DNA from: JAEUJM01 sp044221555 | Lineage (GTDB): Bacteria; Actinomycetota; Acidimicrobiia; Acidimicrobiales; DATDAH01 | Assembly (NCBI GenBank): GCA_044221555.1 | Contig: JBGAOY010000001.1 | Span: forward strand, 310,001-374,000 | Length of the DNA stretch: 64,000 nucleotides | Reading direction: 5' to 3' | Shown: piece after piece, positions 27,497 to 35,969 of the stretch | Layout of the letters: the number at the start of each line of letters is the position of its first letter | Numbering within the stretch: position 1 is the first letter of the stretch | Translations under genes and position numbers: made by a program | Notes under the pieces: model-generated | Database searches by the model: none | Seen by the model: only the letters and a program-made list of their open reading frames with translations | Told to the model about the DNA's origin: nothing

Positions 27497-27694
27497 GTGG
27501 GTGAGGCTGGTTCCGAGCCGCTGGTAGGTCAGCACTGTTGCAGCCAGAGTCGTGAGCTCTACTTCTAGATCGTGCGCCTGCCGGTTGGTGAGGTTGATCG
27601 TGATGGCTGGTGGGATGACGTGCCTCGAGCACTGAACCATTAGGACGCTGGCGGTCGCCTCGGGCTCGACGACAACGACTGACGAGGAGGTCCG
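27497..27694 (+). ncRNA. Candidate IS110 bridge RNA region
   Basis: IS110 elements related to IS621 carry a structured bridge RNA in the non-coding end upstream of the recombinase, and this end is long enough. It contains a hairpin GCCTC-8 nt-GAGGC (27490-27507, crossing the proposed border) and the octamer GTGGGATG at 27610-27617. The octamer is repeated at 28925-28932, one base from the right-end CT, as expected of a donor-matching guide. A 56-codon minus-strand frame (27470-27640) also covers it. RNA structure and guides are unproven. Confidence 0.35.
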
Positions 27695-28912
27695 ATGGGG
27701 AGGGTGTTCGTGGGGCATGACTGGGCTGAGGCTCACCACGATGTCTATGTCGAGGACGCGGAGGGGCGGCGGCTTGCGGGTGGCCGGGTGCCTGAGGGCA
27801 TCGAGGGTGTGGCCCGCTTCCATGAGTTGGTGGCCGCTCATGTGGACGATCCGGGGGAGGTGACGATCGCGACCGAGACCGATCGGGGCCTGTTCGTCGC
27901 GGCGTTGGTCGCGGCCGGCTACATCGTGTTGGCGGTGAACCCGATGTCGACGTCGAGGTATCGGGAACGGCACTCGACGTCGGGAGCGAAGTCCGACCCG
28001 GGCGACGCCAAGGCGCTGGCCGGGTTGGCTCGCACCGATGGCCACAATCATCGGCCCGTCGCCGGTGACAGCGACCTGGCCGAAGCGACCAAGGTGCTGG
28101 CTCGGGCTCACCAGTCGATGATCTGGACCCGTCAACGCCAGATCAATCAGCTGCGCTCCACGCTGCGGGAGTTCTACCCCGGCGCTCTCGACGCCTTCCC
28201 GGAGCTGGGATCAGGCGACGCGCTGGCAGTCCTCGCGGTCGCTCCCACCCCGACGTTGGGCCGCCAGTTGTCGCGATCGAAGATCGGCGCCGCGCTGCGC
28301 CGGGGCGGCCGCCAACGCCGCATCGACGACCGCGCCGTCGAGATCCAGGCGGCGTTGCGGGCCGACCAGCTCGAAGCGCCAACCCTGGTCGCTGACGCCA
28401 TGGGCGCGTCGGTCGCCGCTCTCGTCGCGGTGATCGCCGAGCTGACCGCCCAGATCGACCGGCTCGAGACCCAGCTGGGCGAGTGTTTTGATCAGCACCC
28501 GGACGCCAAGATCATCCGATCCCTGCCAGGACTAGGGATGATCCTCGGCGCCCGGGTGCTCGCAGAGTTCGGAGACGACCCGAACCGCTACGCAGACTCC
28601 AAGTCTCGCAAGAACTACGCCGGCACGTCACCCATCACCCGAGCGTCCGGCACCAGACACGTCGTGTTGGCCCGCTACGCCCGCAACCGGCGCCTCGCCG
28701 ACGCCTGCTACCTCTGGGCGTTCGCCACCCTCACCGCCAGCCCCGGCGCCCGCACCTTCTACGACCAACGGCGAGCCGCCGGCGACACCCACCACCGGGC
28801 CCTACGCGCCCTCGCCAACCGCCTCGTCGGCATCCTCCACGGGTGTCTACGACACCACACCCCCTACGACGAACACACCGCCTGGGCTCACCGCCAACAA
28901 CTCGCCGCTTGA
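27695..28912 (+). CDS. IS110-family DEDD transposase/recombinase
   Basis: A 405-residue recombinase. The N-terminal RuvC-like domain starts GRVFVGHDWAEAHHDVYVED (first catalytic Asp), with ATETDRG (Glu) and SDPGDAKALA (Asp pair). A coiled central part follows. The C-terminal Transposase_20 domain has SLPGLGMILGARVLAEFGDD and NYAGTSPITRASG with the catalytic Ser near residue 312. GAGGAGG precedes the ATG. It appears intact. Confidence 0.95.
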   Translation: MGRVFVGHDWAEAHHDVYVEDAEGRRLAGGRVPEGIEGVARFHELVAAHVDDPGEVTIATETDRGLFVAALVAAGYIVLAVNPMSTSRYRERHSTSGAKSDPGDAKALAGLARTDGHNHRPVAGDSDLAEATKVLARAHQSMIWTRQRQINQLRSTLREFYPGALDAFPELGSGDALAVLAVAPTPTLGRQLSRSKIGAALRRGGRQRRIDDRAVEIQAALRADQLEAPTLVADAMGASVAALVAVIAELTAQIDRLETQLGECFDQHPDAKIIRSLPGLGMILGARVLAEFGDDPNRYADSKSRKNYAGTSPITRASGTRHVVLARYARNRRLADACYLWAFATLTASPGARTFYDQRRAAGDTHHRALRALANRLVGILHGCLRHHTPYDEHTAWAHRQQLAA

Positions 28913-28994
28913 CACCTACGACCCGTGGGATGTCTAGGAGGGTGCTCGATTCCTCACTCGACCGGACCACCCCCGCTCGATCACCCGGTTTCGA

Positions 28995-31223
28995 TCACCC
29001 CAGTGCGATCGGGCGGAGCGTGGGTCGCTCGTTGGGGCCGACCACGTAGTACCCGATCTGGTGGCGGCCCGGCGTGAGCGTGGAGCGCAGGGCCATCGCC
29101 GCCACGCGGCCCGGCGCGAACTGGTCGGTGTACAGGGGCACGACCGCGGCGATGGTGTCGTCCACGGTCACCGCGACCAGGGTGCCGTCGGGTGGGTTCC
29201 CGTTGACGCGACCCACCACGAGCGAGGGCAGGCTTTCGCCCTCGGCCACCTCCACGGTCTGGCCCGTCTCGACCTGGCCCGGTCCCAGGTCGCTCACGCT
29301 CCCCTGGGGGAAGTCGTCCACGGAGCGGCCCACCAGGTCGGGCCGGGGGCCGAACGAGTACCACCGGCTCGTGCCCGTGTGGCGGGGCAGGAACGTGTCG
29401 ACCCCGCCGGCGAACACGTCGTCGAGGGTGGCCTGGTCCTCGATCCCGATCGGGTCCTCGAAGTGGTAGGAGGCGCCGGATATGCCCACCGCCCGCACGA
29501 AGGGCTTGTGGTCGCCCTGGCGGGGGGCGCCGGCGAGGGAGCGCCCGTCGACCGCCCACGGGATGTCGATGCCCAGCAGGTCGGCCATGGTGGGCAGCAC
29601 GTCGATGGTCTGCGCGTTGCGATCGTCCACCCTGCCCTCGGTCTGGCCCGGGGCCTTGACGATCAGCGGCACCCACGCCATGTCGGGCATGGTCGAGGGG
29701 TCCACCGGCGCGGGGCCGAGGCCGCGGGCCGGGGCACCCGCCTCGAAGGTGATGCCGTGGTCGGCGGTGATCACCACCATCGCGTCCTTGTAGAGGTCGT
29801 CCTGACGCAGCCGGTGCACCAGGTCGCCGACCAGCGTGTCGACGTAGCCGGCCTGCAGCAGCATCCGGTGGCGGTCGAAGTCCGCGGCCTGCTGGGCCGG
29901 GCCGCGGACGTTGCCGGCCGGGTCGTCGCCCTGCACCTCGGCCACCTCGCGGAGCCCCTCGTCGGGGGTGTAGTGCTCGCCGCTCGGGAGGTGGGCGTAG
30001 GGGGTGTGGGGCACGAGCAGGTGCAGGAAGTGCAGCGTCGGGGCCTCGTTCGGCGAGAACGTGTGCAGGAGCCCGCTGAGCCCCTCGGGCCTCGGCCCGA
30101 AGATGGCGAACACGTCCACCTGTCCCTGGTCGTTGCGGGCGTCGCGCACCTGCTCGTCGACCTGGGCCCCGGACTCGATCGCGGTCTCGGCCGCCAGGTC
30201 CGACTCCGCGTCTTCCAGGTCGGTCGAGCCGCCCAGCGCCTCGGAGGGGCTCACGAGCGTGCGGTACACGCTGGCGGCGTCGTCGACCAGCGACCCGAGG
30301 CTCGAGTCGCGCCACGCCTCCCGGGTCGACGCCCCCCCGCTCCTCGACCGCGGGGCCCTCGGCTCGTTGCAGATGGCGGTCGGGCACAGCCGGGTCACCG
30401 GCTCGACCGCCTGGAGGTCGTACACGCTGCCCAGCAGGGTGAACAGGTTCTGCGGGTGCGAGCGGGCGTCGGCACTCAGGCCCTCGTCGGGCATCTGGCC
30501 GGTGAGCACCGAGGGCACCGCGAACAGTGTCGAGTTCGTGACCGTGGTGGTGTTCGGATACCAGGTGGCATCGCCGGCCAGCGCCGCCAGGTTCGGGTAC
30601 AGGTCGGCGTCGATCTCACCGTTGGTGTCGACGATCGACGTGAGGGGCCACTCGTCGAACACGATCATCACCACCGGCGGCAGGGCCTCGGGGCGGGCCA
30701 CGTCGATCGCCGCCGCCTCGGCGCCAGAGGGGCGGAGCAGCTGCCCGGCCGGTGACAGCACCAGGAAGCTGATGACGAACAGCACCGGCCCGATCGCGAG
30801 GTAGTGCAGCAGGGTGGCGGTCACCTCGGCCCGGCGGCGGTACGCCGCCACCAACAGGGCCCCGGCGCCGAGGCCGACCGCCACCAGCCAGAGGCCGGGC
30901 GACCCGCCCAGGTGCTTCGCCACGTACATCGCCAGCAGGGCCGTCAGCAGCCCGAGGGTGGCCAGGTGGACGGGCTGGCGGGCCCGAGGCGCGAGGAGCC
31001 CCACCACCGCTCCCACCCCCCACAGGATCAGGGGCGGGACGAACAGCAGCACCAGCGCGAACGTGACGATGTCGCGGTTGGTGGCGTCGGCGAACACGAA
31101 CACCTCGGGGCTCGCGCCGAACACCTCGTAGAGGGGTTGGGCGACGGCCAGGCCGCTGAGCCCGAAGACCTCCAGCGCTCTCCACCCCTCGGCGCGTGCA
31201 CGTGACGACATCCCCCCGATCAT
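28995..31223 (-). CDS. Membrane-anchored alkaline phosphatase/sulfatase-superfamily protein
   Basis: A 742-residue protein with about five N-terminal transmembrane helices (to about residue 165), then an extracytoplasmic alkaline-phosphatase-superfamily domain. Motifs: PPVVMIVFDEWPLTS (metal-binding Asp), TTTVTNSTLFAVPSVLTGQ (nucleophile region), HLLVPHTPYAHLPSGEHY and VVITADHGITFEAG (metal ligands). The layout recalls LtaS- or phosphoethanolamine-transferase-like envelope enzymes, but the substrate is unknown. The last 150 residues are a separate beta-rich region. Start may be ATG 31211 instead of 31223. Confidence 0.8.
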   Translation of the reverse strand: MIGGMSSRARAEGWRALEVFGLSGLAVAQPLYEVFGASPEVFVFADATNRDIVTFALVLLFVPPLILWGVGAVVGLLAPRARQPVHLATLGLLTALLAMYVAKHLGGSPGLWLVAVGLGAGALLVAAYRRRAEVTATLLHYLAIGPVLFVISFLVLSPAGQLLRPSGAEAAAIDVARPEALPPVVMIVFDEWPLTSIVDTNGEIDADLYPNLAALAGDATWYPNTTTVTNSTLFAVPSVLTGQMPDEGLSADARSHPQNLFTLLGSVYDLQAVEPVTRLCPTAICNEPRAPRSRSGGASTREAWRDSSLGSLVDDAASVYRTLVSPSEALGGSTDLEDAESDLAAETAIESGAQVDEQVRDARNDQGQVDVFAIFGPRPEGLSGLLHTFSPNEAPTLHFLHLLVPHTPYAHLPSGEHYTPDEGLREVAEVQGDDPAGNVRGPAQQAADFDRHRMLLQAGYVDTLVGDLVHRLRQDDLYKDAMVVITADHGITFEAGAPARGLGPAPVDPSTMPDMAWVPLIVKAPGQTEGRVDDRNAQTIDVLPTMADLLGIDIPWAVDGRSLAGAPRQGDHKPFVRAVGISGASYHFEDPIGIEDQATLDDVFAGGVDTFLPRHTGTSRWYSFGPRPDLVGRSVDDFPQGSVSDLGPGQVETGQTVEVAEGESLPSLVVGRVNGNPPDGTLVAVTVDDTIAAVVPLYTDQFAPGRVAAMALRSTLTPGRHQIGYYVVGPNERPTLRPIALG

Positions 31224-31255
31224 CCCCCGAAACGAGGTTCACCCCGTGTCATGCC

Positions 31256-31288
31256 TAGACTGACCACACGCCGGCCTGGTATCCGGCG
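31256..31288 (+). promoter_or_regulatory. Candidate -10 box and leader hairpin of nadA
   Basis: TAGACT at 31256-31261 is a good actinobacterial -10. Seven bases later is a perfect hairpin CGCCGG-CCTGGTAT-CCGGCG (31269-31288). The nadA leader would be about 115 nt, long for this genome, leaving room for RNA-level control, but I recognise no known riboswitch. Confidence 0.4.
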
Positions 31289-31384
31289 ACATATCAGCTC
31301 CGTGGGCGACATCCCCGTGGCGTGGCGACCAGGCTGCCCCCACCGCCCTTCAGCGGAGCTTCCCTCCAGGGAGGTCACCACAAC

Positions 31385-32479
31385 ATGCTGAGGATGCAGT
31401 CACCGCTCCCCGAGCGCTATCTCGACGCCACCCCCGAACAGATCGACGACCAGATCGCGGCGGCCAAGGCCGCGCTCGGCGACCGGGTGTTCCTGCTCGG
31501 CCACCACTACCAGCGAGACGAGGTGATGAAGTGGTGCGACGCACGGGGTGACTCGTATCGGCTCTCGGTGCTGGCCCAGCAGCGGCCCCAGGCCGAGTTC
31601 ATCGTCTTCTGCGGCGTGCACTTCATGGCCGAGTCGGCCGACGTGCTCACCGCCGATCACCAGACGGTGATCCTCCCCGACCTCAACGCCGGCTGCTCGA
31701 TGGCGGACATGGCCGACATCGACCAGGTGGAAGAGGCCTGGGCCGAGCTGGCCGACGTGGTCGACATCGACCGGCTGGTCCCCATCACCTACATGAACTC
31801 CTCGGCCGCGCTGAAGGCCTTCGTGGGCGAGCACGGCGGCGCCGTGTGCACCTCGACCAACGCCAGGGCGGTGCTGGACTGGGCCATGGCGCGGGGCGAC
31901 AAGACCCTGTTCTTCCCCGATCAGCACCTCGGCCGCAACACCGCCCACGCGATGGGCTACACCGAGGCCGACATGGCCGTGTGGAACCCCCGGTTCGACC
32001 TGGGTGGGCTCAGCGAGGCCGAGTGCAAGGACGCCACCTTCCTCCTGTGGAAGGGGCACTGCTCTGTCCACCAGCGCTTCCGCCCCGAACACGTCGAGGC
32101 CTTCCGCGCCGAGCACCCGGACGGGCTCGTGGTGGTGCACCCCGAGTGCGCCCACGACGTGTGCGAGGTGGCCGACAAGGTGGGCTCCACCGACTTCATC
32201 ATCCGGGCGGTCGACGAGGCCCCGGCCGGCACGACCATCGGCGTGGGCACCGAGATCCATCTGGTGCAGCGCCTCGACGCCGAGACGCCCGACAAGACGG
32301 TGGTGTCGCTCGATCCCCTGATCTGTCCCTGCTCCACCATGTTCCGCATCGACGGCCCCCACCTGGCCTGGGTGCTCGAGTCGTTGGTGGCGGGCGACGT
32401 GGTCAACCGGATCACCGTCGACCCCGACACCGCCGAATGGGCCCGCGTGGCCCTCGAGCGCATGCTGGAGATCACCTGA
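31385..32479 (+). CDS. nadA: Quinolinate synthase
   Basis: Condenses iminoaspartate with dihydroxyacetone phosphate to quinolinate in NAD synthesis, using a [4Fe-4S] cluster. The 364 residues show LLGHHYQRDEVMKWCD, FCGVHFMAESADVL (cluster Cys), PDLNAGCSMADMAD, YMNSSAALKAF, HPECAHDVC and SLDPLICPCSTMF (last cluster Cys region). ATG 31385 is preceded by GGGAGG at ten bases. nadB and nadC are not adjacent in this window. Confidence 0.96.
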   Translation: MLRMQSPLPERYLDATPEQIDDQIAAAKAALGDRVFLLGHHYQRDEVMKWCDARGDSYRLSVLAQQRPQAEFIVFCGVHFMAESADVLTADHQTVILPDLNAGCSMADMADIDQVEEAWAELADVVDIDRLVPITYMNSSAALKAFVGEHGGAVCTSTNARAVLDWAMARGDKTLFFPDQHLGRNTAHAMGYTEADMAVWNPRFDLGGLSEAECKDATFLLWKGHCSVHQRFRPEHVEAFRAEHPDGLVVVHPECAHDVCEVADKVGSTDFIIRAVDEAPAGTTIGVGTEIHLVQRLDAETPDKTVVSLDPLICPCSTMFRIDGPHLAWVLESLVAGDVVNRITVDPDTAEWARVALERMLEIT

Positions 32480-32489
32480 CACTGGCCCC

Positions 32490-32560
32490 TCCTTCGTCGG
32501 TGCGCCTTCGGCATCCGGTTCGTCGGCGCCGCGGCTCCGCTCCGCTCCGCCACCTCCGGA
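32490..32560. repeat. Dispersed GC-rich repeat, copy 2
   Basis: Downstream of nadA, about 70 bp similar to 21631-21700 with the same block order (CCTTCGG, ATCCGGTTCG, CTCCGCTCCGC). Here it is intergenic, suggesting a small non-coding repeat family of which the pgk copy became part of an open frame. Confidence 0.6.
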
Positions 32561-32659
32561 TCGGGGCATCGAGTTCACGCAGGGTGAAGCCTGATCTCGA
32601 CGGAGGGTGATAGTCGCAGGAGGCGCTGTAGGCCGGTCGACCCATGCCGATGGAGGAAC

Positions 32660-33628
32660 ATGGACCTCTCCGGCGCGACCATCCTGCTGACCGGCGGCAC
32701 GGGTTCGTTCGGGAACGCGTTCGTGGAACGCGTGCTCGACGAGTGGCCCGACGCCACCATCCGGGTGTACTCCCGGGACGAGTTGAAGCAATCCGAGATG
32801 CGGGCCCGGTTCGGCGACCGCCAGGTCCGGTACATGCTCGGCGACATCCGCAACAAGACCCGCATGTCCCGGGCCTGCCAGGGCGCCGACGTCATCGTGC
32901 ACGCCGCCGCCATGAAGCAGGTGCCGGCGTGCGAGTACAACCCGTTCGAGGCGGTCCAGACCAACGTCCTCGGCTCCCAGCACGTGGTGGACTGCGCCAT
33001 CGACAGCGGGGTCGCCAAGGTGGTCGCGCTCTCGACCGACAAGGCGGTGAACCCGGTCAACCTCTACGGCGCCACCAAGCTGTGCGAGGAGAAGATCGTG
33101 GTGCAGGGGAACGCCTACGCCAGTCACTCCGACACCGTGCTGTCGTGCGTGCGCTACGGCAACGTCGTGGGCTCCCGGGGCTCGGTGGTCCCCCTGTTCC
33201 AGGAGCAGGCCCGGACCGGCACGCTCACCATCACCGACGAGCGGATGACCCGGTTCTGGATCACGCTCGAACAGGCCGTCGACCTGGTCCTGTTCGCGCT
33301 CGACAACGCCACCGGCGGCGAGGTGTTCATCCCCAAGATCCCGTCGATGAAGGTCACCGACCTGGCCGAGGCCATCGCCCCCGGCCTCCCCCGTGATGTC
33401 ATCGGCATCCGGCCGGGCGAGAAGCTCCACGAGGTGCTGCTGACCGCCGACGAGAGCCGTCACGCCATCGACGCCGAGGACGTCTACGTGGTGCTGCCCG
33501 AGCACCCCTGGTGGACCGACGAGCCCGGCTGGCTGGAGGGCAAGCCCCTCGACGACGACTTCACCTACGACAGCGCCACCAACACCGACTGGTTGTCCTG
33601 CGAGGACCTCCGGGAGTTGGTGCGTTGA
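32660..33628 (+). CDS. pseB: UDP-GlcNAc 4,6-dehydratase (inverting), PseB-type
   Basis: First step of pseudaminic acid synthesis: C4 oxidation, 4,6-dehydration and C5 inversion of UDP-GlcNAc. The 322-residue extended SDR has TILLTGGTGSFGNAFVERVL (NADP loop), AAAMKQVPACEYNPFEAVQT, LSTDKAVNPVNLYGATK (catalytic Asp/Lys and YxxxK) and ERMTRFWITLEQAV. GGAGGAAC precedes the ATG. It heads a nine-gene plus-strand operon. Confidence 0.94.
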   Translation: MDLSGATILLTGGTGSFGNAFVERVLDEWPDATIRVYSRDELKQSEMRARFGDRQVRYMLGDIRNKTRMSRACQGADVIVHAAAMKQVPACEYNPFEAVQTNVLGSQHVVDCAIDSGVAKVVALSTDKAVNPVNLYGATKLCEEKIVVQGNAYASHSDTVLSCVRYGNVVGSRGSVVPLFQEQARTGTLTITDERMTRFWITLEQAVDLVLFALDNATGGEVFIPKIPSMKVTDLAEAIAPGLPRDVIGIRPGEKLHEVLLTADESRHAIDAEDVYVVLPEHPWWTDEPGWLEGKPLDDDFTYDSATNTDWLSCEDLRELVR

Positions 33629-34701
33629 TCCCCTACGGGCGGCAGTCGGTCGACGACGACGACATCGCAGCGGTGACGGCCGTCCTGAAGGGCGACTGGC
33701 TCACCCAGGGACCGGCGGTGGACGAGTTCGAGGCGCGCCTGTGCTCGGTCACGGGCGCCCGGCACGCGGTGGCGTTCTCGAGCGGAACCGCCGCGCTCCA
33801 CGCCGCCTGCGCGGTGTCGGGCCTCGGCCCCGACGACACGGTGGCCACGTCCACACTCACCTTCGCGGCGAGCGCCGCGTGCGCCCGCTACGTGGGCGCC
33901 ACCCCCGTGCTGGTGGACATCGACCCCGCCACCTTGAACCTCGACCTCGGCGCGGTGCCCGCCGATGTCGACGCGCTCGTGGCGGTGCACTACGCCGGCC
34001 TGCCCGTCGACCTCGGCCAACTGGCGACGCGCCCCCGGGTGGTGATCGAGGACGCCGCCCATGCCCTCGGGGCCCGCACCCCTGACGGGCCCGTGGGCAA
34101 CTGCGCCCACAGCGACCTCTGCTGCTTCTCGTTCCACCCCGTCAAGGTGGTCACCACCGGCGAGGGCGGCGCGGTCACCACCAACGACGACGCGCTGGCC
34201 GCGTCGCTGCGCCGGTTCGGACGCCACGGCGTCACGCCTCGACCCGACCTGGGGGGCTGGGCCTACGAGATCACCGAGGAAGGGCACAACTTCCGGCTGT
34301 CCGACATCGCGGCGGCGCTGGGCGCGAGCCAGTTGACCAAGCTCGAGCGGTTCGTCGAGCGGCGCAATCACCTGGCCGACCGGTACCGATCGCTGCTGGC
34401 CGACCTGCCGGTGACCCTGCCGCCGGCCGCCCCGCCGGGCTGGCGGCACGCCTATCACCTCTTCGCCGTCCGGGTTCCTCGCCGTTCCCATGTGTACGAG
34501 GCACTTCGCGCCGATGAGATACAGGTGCAGGTGCACTACGTCCCCCTCCATCACCACCCCCGGTTCGCGGCCGAGGCGGCCCGCTTCCCCGCCACCGAGG
34601 CCGCCTACGCGGGGCTCCTGTCGCTGCCGCTGTTCCCCGACCTGACCGAGCCCGAACAGGACCGTGTCGTCGATGCGCTGACCGCGGCGGTGCTGGGCTG
34701 A
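33625..34701 (+). CDS. pseC: PseC-type sugar-nucleotide aminotransferase
   Basis: Adds the C4 amino group to the PseB product, PLP-dependent. The 358-residue DegT/DnrJ/EryC1 enzyme has WLTQGPAVDEFEARL, FSSGTAALHAA, IEDAAHALGA and, near residue 174, the PLP lysine in FHPVKVVTTGEGG. The start is TTG overlapping the pseB stop as TTGA, with GGGAG upstream. The alternative GTG-free upstream extension is the pseB shadow frame. Confidence 0.92.
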   Translation: MIPYGRQSVDDDDIAAVTAVLKGDWLTQGPAVDEFEARLCSVTGARHAVAFSSGTAALHAACAVSGLGPDDTVATSTLTFAASAACARYVGATPVLVDIDPATLNLDLGAVPADVDALVAVHYAGLPVDLGQLATRPRVVIEDAAHALGARTPDGPVGNCAHSDLCCFSFHPVKVVTTGEGGAVTTNDDALAASLRRFGRHGVTPRPDLGGWAYEITEEGHNFRLSDIAAALGASQLTKLERFVERRNHLADRYRSLLADLPVTLPPAAPPGWRHAYHLFAVRVPRRSHVYEALRADEIQVQVHYVPLHHHPRFAAEAARFPATEAAYAGLLSLPLFPDLTEPEQDRVVDALTAAVLG

Positions 34702-35969
34702 TGGCGTCGTTCGATCGGTCGGAGGCCTGGTTCGCCCGTGCCCAGCAGGTGATCCCGCTCGGCACCCAGACCCTGTCGAAGAGCCCGACCCAGTGGGTGC
34801 AGGGCGCCCACCCCCGCTACCTCGCGCGGGGCAAGGGTGCCCATGTCTGGGACGTGGACGGGAACGAGTTCGTCGACTTCCCGATGGCGTTGGGCCCGGT
34901 GCTGCTGGGCTACGCCGAGCCCGTGGTCGACGACGCCATCCGCCGCCAGCTCGACGACGGCATCACCTTCACCCTCATGCACCCGCTCGAGGTGGAGGTG
35001 GCCGAGCGCATCGTGGCGCTGTGCCCGGGCGTCGAGTCGGTGCGGTTCGCAAAGAGCGGCTCCGACGCGGTGAGCGCCGCGGTCCGGGCCGCGCGTGCCC
35101 GCACAGGACGCGACATGGTCCTGGTCGCGGGGTACCACGGCTGGCACGACTGGTACATCGGCTCGACCACGCGCAACGCCGGCGTGCCGAAGGCGGTGGT
35201 CGACCTGACCGCGACGTTCACCTTCGGGGACCTGGGCAGCCTCGAACGGGCCTTCGAGACCTATCCCGGCGACGTGGCCGCAGTCGTGCTCGAGCCGTCC
35301 GGGGCCACGGTGCCCGAGCCCGGCTACCTGCAGGCCGTCGTCGAGGTCGCCGCCCACCACGGCGCGGTGTCGGTCTTCGACGAGGTCATCACCGGCTTCC
35401 GCCTCGCGCCGGGTGGGGCCCGCGAGCGGTACCGGGTGCAGCCCGACCTCTCGTGCTACGGGAAGGCGCTCGGCAACGGCATGCCCATCTCCGCGGTGGC
35501 CGGCGGCGGCGAGATCATGGACACCTTCGAGGAGGTGTTCTTCTCGGGCACCCACGGGGGCGAGGCGCTGTCGCTGGCCGCGGCGGCCGCGGTCCTCGAC
35601 ACCATCGCCGACGGCACGGTGCTCGGTGAGATCGAGGCACTCGGACGGACCCTCCTCACCGGGATGGCCGAACGGGTCGACCGTCACGGCGTGGGTCACC
35701 TGGTCACCGTCGGGGGTGAGCCGCAGCGGACCGTGGTCGGCTTCACCGGGACCGACCACCTCGTCCACCGGAGCTGGGTGCAGCAGTGCATGGGCCGGGC
35801 CGGGGTGCTGTTCAACGGCTCCATGTTCATCAGCGCCCGCCACAGCGAGGCGGACGTGGCCCTCGCCCTGAGTGCCTTCGACACGGCCCTCGCCTCCCTC
35901 GCGGCCGGCGAGGACGTCGCCGCCCGCCTCGTCGGCCCGACCCTCGAGCCCGTGTTCCGGCCCGTCTGA
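34701..35969 (+). CDS. Class III aminotransferase (GSA aminomutase-like)
   Basis: A 422-residue PLP enzyme: GKGAHVWDVDGNEFVDFPMA, AKSGSDAVSAAVRAAR, GYHGWHDWYIGST, VFDEVITGFRL and YGKALGNGMPISAVAGG with the PLP lysine. It resembles glutamate-1-semialdehyde aminomutase but sits in a sugar operon, so the substrate is probably a sugar or a side-chain precursor. ATG overlaps the pseC TGA by one base. Such genes occur in some nonulosonate loci; the exact role is unknown. Confidence 0.85.
   Translation: MASFDRSEAWFARAQQVIPLGTQTLSKSPTQWVQGAHPRYLARGKGAHVWDVDGNEFVDFPMALGPVLLGYAEPVVDDAIRRQLDDGITFTLMHPLEVEVAERIVALCPGVESVRFAKSGSDAVSAAVRAARARTGRDMVLVAGYHGWHDWYIGSTTRNAGVPKAVVDLTATFTFGDLGSLERAFETYPGDVAAVVLEPSGATVPEPGYLQAVVEVAAHHGAVSVFDEVITGFRLAPGGARERYRVQPDLSCYGKALGNGMPISAVAGGGEIMDTFEEVFFSGTHGGEALSLAAAAAVLDTIADGTVLGEIEALGRTLLTGMAERVDRHGVGHLVTVGGEPQRTVVGFTGTDHLVHRSWVQQCMGRAGVLFNGSMFISARHSEADVALALSAFDTALASLAAGEDVAARLVGPTLEPVFRPV

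Larger units (their letters stand above)
27497..28935 (+). mobile_element. IS110-family insertion sequence
   Basis: About 1.44 kb including one DEDD-type transposase gene, a 198-bp left non-coding end and a 23-bp right end, without terminal inverted repeats, as usual for IS110. Boundaries are inferred. A CT dinucleotide occurs at 27495-27496 and again at 28934-28935; removing one copy with the intervening DNA joins CCTC-CT to AGGAGG and recreates the perfect palindrome CCTCCTAGGAGG. The codon use of the transposase is GC-rich like its neighbours, so the element is well adapted or resident. Confidence 0.75.

Noticed and set aside
31224..31384. Known riboswitch in the nadA leader
   Set aside because: One perfect hairpin is present but no recognised aptamer such as NAD+-I/II; left as a simple leader hairpin.
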